Shown piece after piece: positions 10,886-22,407 of a stretch of DNA of 64,000 nucleotides. The notes beneath the pieces were generated by a model. It made no database searches. It worked only from the letters and a program-made list of their open reading frames with translations, and was not told the origin of the DNA. This DNA is from Neopestalotiopsis rosae (Eukaryota > Ascomycota > Sordariomycetes > Amphisphaeriales > Sporocadaceae), in the NCBI GenBank assembly GCA_023078685.1, contig JALGAS010000001.1, positions 992,001 to 1,056,000 on the forward strand, given 5' to 3'. A program made the translations under genes and the position numbers. Each line of letters opens with the position of its first letter. The stretch's first letter is position 1.

Positions 10886-11487
10886 CTCGGCGAAGTATAG
10901 TCGGCACTAGTGTGGAGTTGAATAGATCTTTGATCAGAATGCAAGTTGACAACGTGACAAGTGACAGCCTTGATTACAAAAAGTTTCACACTTGATATTT
11001 CACCAATCAAATATTGACTTCTTGGAGCCTCAATGGTCTTTTATGTGATTTCCTGCGCCGCTTATCTTCCTCGAAGGAATAAGCACGATGTCATGAATCA
11101 GGCTACATTTTTCAGTTGGTTCAACGTTGCAATTTAAGTGCCATTTACGGTTAGCTGACTGTATACACATCCTTGTCTGCAGTCCCGTGGAGTCGTGCTC
11201 CAGAGTTTCTCAACTTAGGTGCTCAATCGAGGCTAGTGTGAGAGGACCCCAAATGATCTCCAATACGCCAAGAGTGCTGTATTGGTAACTAAGATCTGGA
11301 TAAGATGCATGAGTCATTCTATTCGTTTTTACAGATACATACTATCCTATACCGGAGACCAATCAGAATATTTAACCTACTTGTGTTTCCCAGTGATTTT
11401 CGGGTCGTATATAGCCTGATCACTATTCATCACATCAAGAAGAGCAACCAACCACAACTCTCTAGTCATTGGTGGAGAGACCAAAGT
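10886..11487. promoter_or_regulatory. Shared divergent promoter of aminotransferase and MFS transporter
   Basis: The 602 bp between the two start codons must contain both promoters. A TATA-like run (gtatatag) lies near 11407, about 80 bp before the transporter ATG. A divergent arrangement permits co-regulation, for instance by the Zn2Cys6 factor at 6158. I did not find a convincing inverted CGG pair by eye. Confidence 0.45.
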
Positions 11488-12891
11488 ATGCCTGCCATAA
11501 CGGATCCTGCAGATGCAGTTTTGGACCCAGCCTTGAGCAATCCTAAACAAGCTTGGATTGTCCTGTTCGGGTCTTTTTGCACTATTTGGAGTACGTATGG
11601 TATGTTGGCGTCCAACGGTGTTTTCCTAGAAATATGGGCCGCAGATCAGCTTTCCGGCTTACCTCAGGATCAGCTTACGTGGATCAATGCGGTCCATGTC
11701 TTCATGACCCTGTTCTTGGGTGGCCTAGCGGGGATCCTGTTTGATAGATATGGCCTCAGACTACTCATGACCATCGGTAGCATACTATACCTGGCCGGGT
11801 TCTTTCTGCTCGCAGAATGTGAGGAGTATTGGCACTTCATGCTGTCCTACGGCGTAGCGGCTGGTATCGGCTGCGCTTTACTGAGCACAGTGGAAATGGC
11901 TATAATTCCTCACTGGTTCACCCAAAATGGTGGCTTGGCGAACGGTATAATGATGATGGGAGGCAGTACTGGCGGTATCATGTTTCCCCAAATCATCAGG
12001 ATCTTATACGAAAATCTCGGCTGGACTTGGTGTATAAGAATCCTCTCCATCATTCTGACAGTCCTCATCGCCATTGGCAATGTCTGCATGAGAGGTCGGA
12101 CAACCAAGAGAGTCAAACTAGAGATATCTTTCAAGGACTTCACTGGATCCAAGGTTGTCTGCGTTCTGCTGGGAATTGCGTGTAAGTTCTCACGACAAGA
12201 TATCCGCGTCTGTGTCGGTACTTACTGAAGCGTAGTCTTCGACTTTGTCCTATTTGGTGCTCAGGGTCTTTTGCCGACCTATTCAGCCTACCTAGGCTAT
12301 AGCACACGCACAGGTTATAATATTGTAACATCTATGAATGCGTAAGTTCCACTCCGATCACGTACCGATCAACACAACTGACGTCGCGTTTCTTGCAGAG
12401 GCTCTGGGCTGGGACGACTAGTCTCTGGTTTCTTTGCAGACAAAGCTGGTCCTTTCAATATCATGATCATGATCATGATCTTTTCGATATGTTCAGCATC
12501 AGCATTTTGGATACCCCCGTACCAAAATGTGGGCGTCCTCTACGTTTTCGCAATCACCTTTGGATATGGAACAGGAAGTGTTCTAAGCCTTGAGCCAACC
12601 TGCATCGGACGACTTTGTGAGGTCAGGCAGATTGGACAGTTTGTCGGCATGAGCTTCGTTCCAGTTAGTTTCATGTAAGTCCCATACCTCAAATACTTGC
12701 ACTTCCATCGCTGATCTCACTACCGTAGGACTCTCTTCTCCGTCCCCATTGGTGGTAAAGTTTTGACTGCCTTTGGAGCGATTGGCTTCGCTGCATTCTT
12801 CAGTGGGATCTTGTTCCTATCTACATTGAGTTTTATTGTGGCGCGACTGGCAATTCTAGAGTACAATTGGGCGTGGCTTGTGAAGGTGTAG
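11488..12891 (+). CDS. MFS transporter, monocarboxylate transporter (MCT/MCH)-like
   Basis: Four exons, 11488-12181, 12236-12341, 12399-12674 and 12729-12891, join in frame to 412 residues. The three introns are 54-57 bp, each beginning gtaagt. The protein is dominated by hydrophobic helices. The loop between helices 2 and 3 reads GILFDRYGLR, the MFS signature (Gx3DRxG[RK] type). MMMGGSTGGIMFP, GLGRLVSGFFAD and YGTGSVLSLEP are typical of fungal MCT-like carriers (SLC16-type, Mch family). Location is most likely the plasma membrane. Family members move monocarboxylates, riboflavin or small metabolites. The arrangement beside an aminotransferase and a 2-oxoacid reductase suggests a 2-oxo or 2-hydroxy acid as substrate, which is inference. 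The codons at 12460-12480 form an ATGATC repeat giving Met-Ile alternation in one helix. The frame upstream to 11305 is also open, but the ATG at 11488 gives the usual N-terminus. Confidence 0.88.
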
Positions 12892-13939
12892 CAGATCGAG
12901 ATGAAGCTTTAATGCAAGATGGACTTATGAACCTGTCCCATAAAAGGTTATGTTCTTGCATAGTAGGCCCGCCGTTTGCATTCAATCAGAGTACGCCTGT
13001 GCTTGAAACATCGAGTTCCCAGAAGAAATTCAACAAACTCCGGATGTGTTATAGGTTCCAATAGGAGCTTGTTTTTTCAACCACAAGTCACAAAGGTCCT
13101 ATGGCCGAGCGGTAAAGCTCTTGAGTGCAGTGGCCACCCAGGTGAAAAGTGAATATCCTATGATCAGACGAGAGGATCTTTGTTAGGGGGCTCGGGTTCG
13201 AATCCAGAGTCATCGCTCTTTTTTGTCCTTTTTCCCCCTTGGACTCTTGCTTGCATCCAAAACCTACCTAGGTTGACAGAAATTGGGACGAAGAACGACC
13301 TGGCCTTTTAACCATTTTCTACCCAAGCTAAGTGTTTGTATTTATTCTTGAGTTTGAAGGAAAAGGTACTCATAACGTCAACGACGGGCTACAGACCAGA
13401 GATGGAAGGCACGGCTACTTGAATGTCTAACCTATGTATTTGCGTAGAAGCTACTGTGTGGACAGCAGCGTATGGGTGTGGATGGGCGATAGTTGGAAAA
13501 GTACGCCCAAACGACATGGACGGCAACTAGAGCCACCTTGGCAGGCACCTAGAAATTTATGCCCAACAACTATCTTCTGCTATGTTTCAGGATTTTCATC
13601 GGACACCCTCAACGAATCTCGACCCGATCGTGACTTTTCTGACCTCTGGCACATTAGTTACGATGCAGCTGCGCGGCATCTGCCCTTCAGCTGCCGGAGG
13701 TTCTCTTCTACCAAGTAAACCATAAGGTCCCTACCTGATTGTAGATGGTTAAGCTTTTTGGGCCCTTTTCAGTGCTTCGCTACTAAACACCAGACTGTCA
13801 ACCTAGTTGTTCATAATTTACAGTTGCCCAATTTGCGCGGATATGTCGCAAATACTGAGTAGTAATGATCGTGTAAATGAACGGTCTCCTCGAGCGTCCG
13901 TTCTCCATTGTCTCGCCAAGCATGGCTGGTTGGCCCATG
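12892..13939. other. Intergenic region, includes tRNA-like fragment
   Basis: About 1 kb between the transporter and the TF relic. Apart from the tRNA-like sequence at 13096-13225 I see only short frames with no recognisable content. Confidence 0.5.
13096..13225 (+). repeat. tRNA-like / Pol III element fragment
   Basis: TGGCCGAGCGG at about 13102 fits a Pol III A box of Leu/Ser-type tRNAs. GGTTCGAATCC at about 13195 is a perfect B box with a T-arm that pairs at four of five positions. A run of six T at 13219-13224 would terminate transcription. The spacing suits a long-arm or intron-containing tRNA. However, the 5' seven bases GGTCCTA do not pair with the bases after the T arm, and the D stem does not close normally. 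I read this as a tRNA relic or the head of a tRNA-derived SINE rather than a functional tRNA gene. Confidence 0.4.
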
Positions 13940-15766
13940 CTTACAATTCTTGGATACTCATAGATGTGCGCGGCGCCGTGGCATAAGATTTCGATGCTCT
14001 GGTACTAACCTTTGCGTTCGTGGCGAAAAGAAGAGCGATACCTGTCATTTCCCGACCCGAGGATGTACGTGTGACAGTCTCAAAGGTTTGCCAATCGTGC
14101 CTTCGCATGAATATACGGTCTATCTTCTTGGCACAGTCAAGCTTCATCTTGGTCCTCTTGGTGACATCGTCATGGAAGAGCCGTTTCGAGAACGATTACA
14201 ATATTCTTTTACATGAACCCCACCAAAATAGCAACCGTGTCCAAATTCTGGTACTCTCAATTTCTTTGGATTTTTGCATTTGGCGAGGCAATCACTCAGA
14301 CAGGATCTCCTAGGACTATTCCAGGAATATAGTATGCTTTGAGAGCTATGAAACTTAGACCTAGCAGTATACCCCTCAGTCGTGATTCAACTGCAGCAGT
14401 AGAAGCACTGTCCCGCGGCTTTATATCTCCAAGCAGTGGCCCTGGGGCTCATGGCATTTCAAATTGTGGGTGACGAGTCCCTCTGACGCGTTCTGGACAC
14501 GAATTGTTTTCCATACTGGTCCCAAAGTGTATAGACTGGACAAGCCCAAATAATGTGCATCATAGAGGGATGGCATAGACACATGTCTCCTGATCACGTT
14601 GACATTGACCACTCGCGTCGCTGTGACACGTTATTCTGGTACCATACGCTCTCGATAAAGAGGTCGCAACGTTGGTTGGAGGAACAAGTTCGATAAGGAA
14701 TGAAGATCTAACGGCAAAATTCCCGTCGGAAATCTCGAATGCGCCCAGTGCTGCTTCTTTAACACTACAAATCCGTTTCGCTCTTTTGACAGCCACCATC
14801 CTTACGAGTAAGATCATGAACCTTGAATAAAGAGACTCGATTGACCATGATCTGACCGTAGATGTATATGGTGCAGATCGATTTCGCAGCGATGTTCTCC
14901 AGGATACGCAATTCGTACTCAAAGAAGTAGCTGCAGTCGCTCAAGACTTGAGTCGTCACTTAGCAAATGATTTTCAAAATTTCGACATCAGAACTTCAAA
15001 AGTTGCAAGCAGATTGGTTCTGTCTTATCACCATGTGAGTAATACCACATGATCCATGGTTCCTAAATTGTGGCGCCACTAAATGACTTCAGTGCGTGGT
15101 CCTGACCACTCGACCTCTGGTTATGTGCCTTCTTCAGAGCCGTGTCGCACGGAAAGGTCAGCCAGATGCTCTCACCAAAAGTCCAATCGGCTCTTTACTA
15201 CAAACCTGTGCGCTTTCAGCTATGGACATCCTGAAAACTTTGAGAAGCCTTGGACATATAAACATGCTCGGTGAGTCTTGACTGAATTGCCAGCGGGTCT
15301 AGCCTGGGAAGCTAATTCGGTTGATTTATGAGATTCTTTCCTGCCATTCCAACTCGAGACTGCTTTTTCGTCGGCCTGCCTTTTGCATATACTCCACTCG
15401 ATATGTCCAGATATAGTGCAAGATGCATCCTGGGTTGCCACAACGTATGAGATATTCGATATGATGACTACAAGGGGAAGTCCAGCAGCCCGACTCCGAA
15501 AGAGAGAGTTTCGAAGGCTTGTGGAAATCATGACTGCGTACTTAAACGAAGGAGGTCAAGTGCGGAACAATTCCACTACTGGTTATGCGGTTGGCAATCA
15601 ACAGAACACGAACCCACATTGGCCGGTTGACGACGGATTGCACGCCATACCTGGTGAACAAGATTATCCATGGTACCTTTCCGATTGCCATGGAACGTTT
15701 GCAGTCTCTCCGACCGGAATCCTCAATCTTGCAGATGGACTACAAATGGAGGATTTGTTAGGCTAG
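13940..15766 (+). pseudogene. Decayed Zn2Cys6 transcription factor
   Basis: Reading in pieces recovers a full regulator of the Fungal_trans family. A remnant of the zinc cluster lies near 13965-14060 (FRCSGTNLCVRGEKKSDTCH). Its central segments include VKLHLGPL, NPTKIATVSKFWYSQFLW, YALRAMKL, AALYLQAV and IIEGWHRHM. The C-terminal part runs to 15766. Introns with good splice sites remain at 14466-14534, 14808-14861, 15035-15092 and 15271-15332. It is broken by a Gly in place of a zinc Cys (CVRG where CVRC is expected), a frame change near 14213, a TAG at 14330 within the usual GIEYALRAMK stretch, a one-base loss near 14408 and another near 14640. The C-terminal exons from 14862 are intact, so decay seems recent. 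It lies beside the enzyme group at 6-13 kb and may once have regulated it. Confidence 0.85.
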
Positions 15767-16449
15767 GAAACTTCTAGGATGGCGCAAGACGTTTGAACGA
15801 TGAGCATTCGCCAACTACTACTACCTTTGACTGTTGATCCGCTTTTCATGGTGTTTCGATTGTTTTCAATTTAGCAAGACTTATTCTGTACAAGGTGCTC
15901 AGTGTGACAGTGACAGGATACAAAATGAATCATCATGATTTGGTGTTTTGCCTGGTAGCTGCCTGGAGTTAGTGACCCATTGGTGGCGTAAGGAGTTCGG
16001 ATCAATCACATTGTTCCTGATTAGCACGAGGTCGCAGCGCTGCACCCGCACCCATTTGCCATGGCGGAGCTAAATACCCGGGGGAGTAACGCGCGCCCCT
16101 TTGCCCTGGCCGTTGAGCCGAATGCTGACGCGCAGTGTATGCGCTACGCTTCTGATTGGCCGAAGCTCCTATCTTTTGCCCTTATTCGGGGTTCGAGTCA
16201 GTACAAGTCGATGTGTCATCCGTGATTCGCACTCACTCTAGGGGAAGCAACTCAATCACTACGGATTCGTTATTGGGGAGGGACCTTTTCTATTGCTGTT
16301 GAAGGAGTGGACTTCGCTTTTCTTCAGCTGTTTACTATAGGAGCTTCTTGGTTTACAGCTCATTCCGTCTCTCAACTACTATTCCCTGGTGCATCACTAG
16401 CACTCGGTGGCAACCTTGTTCTTATCGTGACAGTTAACACCCCGCGACA
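15767..16449. other. Intergenic; upstream region of R3H-type gene
   Basis: No gene is supported. The stretch is the likely promoter and 5' UTR of the gene starting at 16450. A GGTTCGAGTC near 16195 resembles a tRNA B box, but no A box or stems accompany it. Confidence 0.45.
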
Positions 16450-17607
16450 ATGGCTATCTACTCGTCAGTGCCGCCCCCTCCGGAGCTTCAGGGCGCTGCG
16501 ACCGAGCAGCAACCAGAGCAGCAGCAGCAGCCAACACCGTCGGCCATTGCTGTCGCACCCTCGGGTCAGATTGACATTGAGGCCTGGACTATCTCCGCTC
16601 TCGAATCGCTCAGCGTCTCACCCGCAGTCACCGGCACCACCCCTCTATCTATCCCGCTGGACCAGAATGTGCAGAGCACCACCCGGAAACCCACCGTGAG
16701 GGTTCAGGAGCCTGCGGAGAATGTCATCACACCGCCACGCCGGCCACCCTCTCGCCGCGATAGTATGAAGCGGCGAGAAGCTCTTTTGAAGGGTAAGGAG
16801 GGTAGCCGGCAGCGGCGGCGCTGGGAGAATGGTAGGTTAACGCCTTGTCCAGAGCTCATCTCACGTTGGAAATGCCATGACTGACATGCATGGCGCCAGA
16901 TCGCTTAATGGACAATCCTCACGTCCAGCCTCCCGAGCCGATCGACTTCCAGCCGCATCCTACGCATCCAGTGCAATACGTCCCCTACCAGATTGCTTCC
17001 GTCTGGGATAACCGCCTTCGTGCTGATGCCGAGGCCAAGACGGCTGCTGCTGCGCGCCGAAAGCAGAGACAGACTCAGACACTCGGTGACGAGAATGTCC
17101 CTGGTCGTGTACCAAGGGAGCTCTTCCTTCGGGCCAAGAAAACACCCGCTGTCAAGATTTGGGTTCGCTCTCTTGAAGAGCCGGTTCGAAAGTTTCTGGT
17201 CGATCGCGAAGTGGCCAAGGAGGCCGAATCAGACAGCGAGGACACCGAGGATGAGGAGATTGTCTTTGTCGGTCGTAATGGCTCGATGCGAGATGGGTGG
17301 AAGAAGGCTAGACGAGAAGGTCACAAGGACGAGGTAGGCATGTTGCTAGATGATCCGGGATACGACGATGAAAGTGGTGCCTTCAAGTAAGTTGACTGTA
17401 TACTGTTTGTCCAAGTAACCCGTTGCTAACCAAGATAGGCGTTGGCTCACTCATTCCATCTCGGATTATTATGGACTGGACTCTCGCTCCGTGATGATGG
17501 GCAACCCAGCCCGCAAGGTTGTCTACGTTGGTGTCAAGCAGATACAGTCGAGCCATGCGTCGACACCAAAGTCAACGCTACCTCGGCCGTTATGGGAGCT
17601 CTGCTAG
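16450..17607 (+). CDS. R3H-domain-associated nucleic-acid-binding protein
   Basis: Three exons, 16450-16831, 16900-17386 and 17439-17607, join in frame to 345 residues. The introns are 68 and 52 bp, the second with a perfect GCTAAC branch site. The N-terminus is Gln/Pro-rich and disordered. A basic RRPPSRRDSMKRRE stretch leads into RRRWEN, then a block (FQPHPTHPVQYVPYQIASVWD) that matches my memory of the R3H-associated N-terminal domain. An acidic stretch (SDSEDTEDEE) follows. The C-terminal RWLTHSISDYYGLDSRSV and ARKVVYVGVK look like a short R3H fold, which binds single-stranded nucleic acid. The protein is conserved but little studied in fungi, so a function beyond nucleic-acid binding cannot be given. 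The family assignment rests on pattern memory without a search. Confidence 0.8.
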
Positions 17608-18822
17608 TTGCTAGTCATTTCTACCAAAAGCGTACGGGTATGAGATGTTGTTTCCCAGCAATACACCCACTGTTGGGCAGCAGAGTACAATCGCTTTTGA
17701 TTCTTTTAGAACTCCAGCATTTAGAAGGTGGCATAGAGCAACAGCAACACCTCACTCTTGTTGCAATAGAAACTCTCTTTCGTCCAAAGACTGGGCATCA
17801 TCCCAGCATCGATCTTGAGGTTTTGCCAATATCGCACCCAGTCAAGACCTCTTGGAAGTATAGATCAGCTGCATGATCCCCCTCATGGCTCTTGGCATGT
17901 CCAAGGATGGCCCGCGAGTAGTTGACATTGACACTATTGATCTAGGAAATATTCTGCTATCTTGTGCATATCTGTCTGCGTGAAGCCAATCAGGCCAGCC
18001 AACTCGAGAGCTATCCATTGTACCTCCTACTGGATATCCACTAAGATCATGAGCTGCTGCATGTGCTGCGGAGCTTGCGGAGTGTGCGGGGATGCTGCTG
18101 CAACTCAATTCTACCCCACGGGGAAGGGGAACCGGGAGTCGGGACACTAGCAAGGACGACATCACCATTTCATTATCAACATGACCACTTATACGCTTCC
18201 AACGTCATCCCCTCATAGACCCTTTTGCCAGCGCGGGGTCACTGTCCGCTGATACCAAGTCCCATGCGTCTGCTTTCTGTGAACATCAGGCCATACAAGA
18301 CCTAGCTGTTGCATGCTGAGCCCCTAATCTGCATCTCACTGCTCGTCTAGCTCGATAGCTCAGATCACGGATTGCCAGACAAGGACTAGAATCTGTCTGA
18401 AGCTCTAGGAGCTCCTTAGACAGCTGCCGTAGCACACCACTTGCTCGCCTCAAATCTCGGGGATTCGTAGTTCCCATTGGAGCACGGCGCAATGGGATTG
18501 CCTCTATGCCTGAACTCTAATGCTCGATCCGCGCTCACATGGCCAAAGATGGCCCCTGATATTACAGTAGTCGCATCTGCTTGTGGCGCTTAACACTTCC
18601 ATTTTTAGACGGCACTGCATTTGAGTTGAAGCTCTGGTATTATGGATCAGCATAGGTGGTGGCGGGGTCTGAAAGGACCATGCGTGTCAAGGAAACAGAG
18701 ATACAAAATGTTCCGCTCTTCCACCTGGTGATCGAATTGCTTATCCTCACCAAAACTGGTGAAACCCGAATACATTACCATTACCATACCTGCAAAAATA
18801 TTCTGGTACCTCTGCAGTAACC
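17608..18822. other. Intergenic, 1.2 kb
   Basis: I see no supported gene. Short frames on both strands lack conserved motifs. It contains the 3' end of the R3H-type gene and the promoter of the monooxygenase gene. Confidence 0.5.
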
Positions 18823-20819
18823 ATGACTCTTGGGCCAGTCCTGGTACAAGATGTACCAAGTCGATCTTCTCGCACGAGGCAGATTGCTCCTGGATCAGTG
18901 AACATACCCATTCCGGCATGGCCCAAAGATACGACCACGACGTCTATCGACGCTGACGAGATAGCAACAAAAGTCATTGGCACGCTCAAACTTGCACTCG
19001 ACAGAGGCGACAATGCTGCCGTGGCCAGACTGTTCATGGATAATGGCTATTGGAGGGACCATCTCTGCCTGACTTGGGATCTGCGAACCATGAAGGGAAC
19101 CAGCAAGATTCAAGAATTTCTTGACAATGGTCACCATTTGCAAAGCATTGACGTTGATCGGTCCAGTCCGGATCGCAGTCCCAAGCTCACAGCCCTGGAC
19201 CCGAATGAGACCGTCAAGGGTGTCCAATTTTTTACAAAGGTCACAACGCAACATGGTTCTGGGAGAGGTCTCATCAACATAGTAGACGACTCAGGGGACT
19301 GGAAAATATTCACATGCTTCACCACGCTCACTGAGCTCACCGGGTTCGAGGAGGCCATTGGACGCAACCGGCCAAAGGGCGTTCAACACGGTGCCATGCC
19401 ATCGAGGAAGAACTGGCTAGATCGGAGAAAGGACGAGCTTGACTTTCAGGATCACGATCCTGAAGTTCTGATCATTGGTACATAAAAGTCTTGGATGTTG
19501 ACCGTGACTGCGAGTCATGTCTAATGTTTTTCTTCTCAGGATGCGGACAAGCGGGTTTGACAATGCATGCTCGGCTGAAGATGATTGGCGTGCCCGCCCT
19601 CATCATCGATACCTGCAACGAAGTCGGCGACAACTGGCGCAACCGTTACCACCAGCTTGTCTTGCACGATCCGATCTGGTACGACCAAATGCCCTACTTG
19701 GAGTTTCCCAAGTTCTGGCCAATTTACACGCCCAAGGATAAACTAGCAGGGTACTTCAAGGCCTATGCAGAGATGTTGGAGCTCAATATTTGGACCCGAA
19801 CCTCTCTCACGTCCACCAAATGGGACGAGTCCAAACAGGAATGGACTGTGCAAATCCGGCGAGAGCTGCCCAATGGCAGCGTCGAATCACGAACCATGCA
19901 TCCAAAGCACATTGTACAAGCGACCGGCCACTCGGGCAAGAAGAACCAGCCTGATTTCCCGGGCTGGGACAACTTCAAAGGCGACGTGCTCTGCCACTCG
20001 TCCGAGTTCACGGGCGCCGGCAAGTACGGCAAGGGCAAGAGCCACAAGGGGAAGAAAGCCGTCGTGGTCGGCTCGTGCAACTCGGCCATGGACATTTGCC
20101 AGGCCTACTTTGAGGAAGGGTACGACGTGACCATGGTCCAGCGCAGCTCGACGGCCATCATCGGCGCCGACACCATCAAGGACCTGCTGCTGGGCAAGCT
20201 CTACTCGGAGGACGGCCCGCCCATTGACGACGCCGACATGCTCATCTGGGGCTGGCCGACCGAGGTCTTCAAGGCCATCCACCAGCAGCTGACGCGCAAG
20301 CAGGTCGACGCCGACAAGGACATACTCGAGGGGCTGGAAAAGGCAGGTTACAAGGTCGACTACGGCCCCGACGACTGCGGCATCTTTGTAAAGTATTTCC
20401 AGCGCGGCGGCGGCTACTACTTTGACGTGGGCAGCTGCCACCTCGTCATCGACGGCAAGGTCAAGGTCAAGCAGGGGCAGGAGGTGGCCGAGATCCTGCC
20501 GCACGGCCTGCGGTTCGCCGACGGCTCCGAGCTCGAGGCCGACGAGATCGTCGTCGCCACGGGCTACCAGAACATGCGGACGGGCACCCGGCAGATCTTT
20601 GGCGACGACGTCGGGGACAAGGTCGGCGACGTGTGGGGTTTCGACGAGGAGGGCGAGATGCGGACCATCTGGAAGCAGAGCGGTCACCCCGGTCTCTGGC
20701 TCTTTGGTGGCAATTTCGCCATGTGTAGGTATTATTCCAGACTGGTTGCGCTGCAGATCAAGGCTCATTTGGAGGATATGACGGGAAAAGGTGCGAGAAG
20801 GGACAGCAAGATGATGTGA
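18823..20819 (+). CDS. NTF2-like/flavin-containing monooxygenase fusion
   Basis: Two exons, 18823-19477 and 19540-20819, joined over a 62 bp intron (gtacat..ctcag), encode 644 residues. Residues about 40-170 form an NTF2/SnoaL-like fold (VARLFMDNGYWRDHLCLTWD). The rest is a class B flavoprotein monooxygenase. The FAD loop is IIGCGQAGL, and the intron splits exactly this glycine codon. Other marks are the FMO region FPGWDNFKGDVLCHSSEF, the NADPH loop VVVGSCNSAMDICQ (GxCNSA in place of GxGNSA), and the late motif ATGYQNMRTGTR. Such enzymes use NADPH and oxygen to oxidise a soft nucleophile (N or S), or carry out indole-3-pyruvate decarboxylation like plant YUCCA. This fusion architecture is common in fungi. 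The second half is strongly GC-rich with few A/T-ending codons, in contrast to exon 1. The substrate is unknown; cytosolic location is assumed as there is no signal peptide. Confidence 0.9.
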
Positions 20820-21123
20820 TTGACATGTACTTTGGTAAGTCGTGTTGTTATCTTATCTTGTGTTACTTGCTGCGTTGAGGTGTTCACCAATCGTGTAATG
20901 TTTTTAATTGATCAAACAAATCAATTATTGGCCGTATTTAGTACTTGTCATTCTCTACACGGTAAAGTTCTCTTCGATGGGGCATTAGAATACAAATGTC
21001 AGAATCTATACAAAAGAAATCATCAAGATCGAATGGCAATTTTGACACCAATTTTCCACAGTCGTTGAGAACGAAATGAGACCCATTATAGCAAGCAATT
21101 AGCAAAAATGCTTCCTCGTGCAC
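20820..21123. other. Convergent 3' region
   Basis: About 300 bp of AT-rich sequence lies between the convergent monooxygenase and giant secreted protein genes. It holds both 3' ends and no other feature that I can see. Confidence 0.5.
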
Positions 21124-22375
21124 CTACGAGACCCTTACGCATCTCGCGCCATCAGACAAAGACGCCTTACTTCCCGCGCCCATTTGCGCCGCCAAGAGAT
21201 TCAGGTTCAGGGCTCCAGCAGTAGGCAGAACAAAATTGTACACCTGCCCACTCCCATTGTCATAACCAAAGAGTGTCCCGTCCTGCCCAGCCCACACCGA
21301 CGCCCAATTGGCCGTGCTGCCGGCCAGCGAGCCGAGCAGGTTCAAGTACGCGTACGTGTTGGCCCACGTCTTGGTCGTCCGGCTCCACTGCATCAGATAG
21401 GTGCCGCCGCCGAGCAGGCCCGAGGTCGAGCCCAGGCCGTAGAGGTAGTTGCCGCCGTTGGCACCGGGTACCCAGGCCCAGTCCTGGACGGTGTAGGCCG
21501 GCGTCGGTGATGTCCCCGTGGCCACGGTCCGGGCAAAGGTGCTCGAGCCCGGTCGCAGGTCGACTTGGGACCAGGACGTGCCCGCTGTGTTGATGATCCA
21601 GTACTGCGAGCTCTCGTCCACGACGCCCGTGTTGTAGGTCGTCGTCAGGTTCAGTGAGCCCATGTCCTGGGTGGACCCATCTGCCGTCGAAATGCGAAGC
21701 AGGCGGGAAGGTGCGGGGCTTTGGACGGCGTAGAGGTAGCCGTCAGCAATGTTCAGACCCACGGCATCGAGAGAGCTGCCACTGCCCACATTAGTTTTGA
21801 CGGTGGTGAACGCGTTGGTTGTGGGGTCCACGCGCAGGAGATTTCCGTCGGCGATGATGTAGGCGGGCGCAGTGGACCCACAGGCAATGGCTGACGAAGT
21901 TGTCGAGGTTGTCGACGTGAATGTAGTTGAAGAAGACGATGATGTAGATAGGGAAGATGATGAAGTCGTCGTCGTTGATGTTCGGCTACTTGTGGAAGAA
22001 GAGCTAGATGTGGATGATGTTGATGAGGAAAATGAAGTTGTGAGAGTGGTCAATGACGAAGTCGTGGATGTAAAAGAAGATGATGAAGAGGAAGTTGTTA
22101 TCGATGTGATCGACAATGCCGTCGTGGTTGAGGTTGTGCTACTTGTTGAACTAGAGCTTGAAGCAGAAGTTGCGGGCAATGAAGCCGAAGAGGGCACTGA
22201 AGTGGTTGATACGACTAAAGAGATGGAAGTAGATGACGAAGTGGAAAGGGATGTCGAAATAGACAAGGAAATCGGCGAGCCCTGACTGCTACTGACTGAC
22301 GAAGAACTTGTTGTCGGTGTCGACGTGAATGTCGATAGCGATGTGCCTGTCAGTAGCCCTGTTATGCTAGACAGA

Positions 22376-22407
<32 letters not shown>

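Noticed and set aside
13096..13225. Functional tRNA gene
   Set aside because: Boxes A and B and a T run are present, but the acceptor ends do not pair and the D stem is poor. Kept only as a tRNA-like fragment.
16185..16210. tRNA B-box-like GGTTCGAGTC
   Set aside because: No A box at a proper distance and no T-stem pairing.
19887..20768. 293-codon minus-strand open frame
   Set aside because: Antisense to the GC-rich second exon of the monooxygenase. No motifs.
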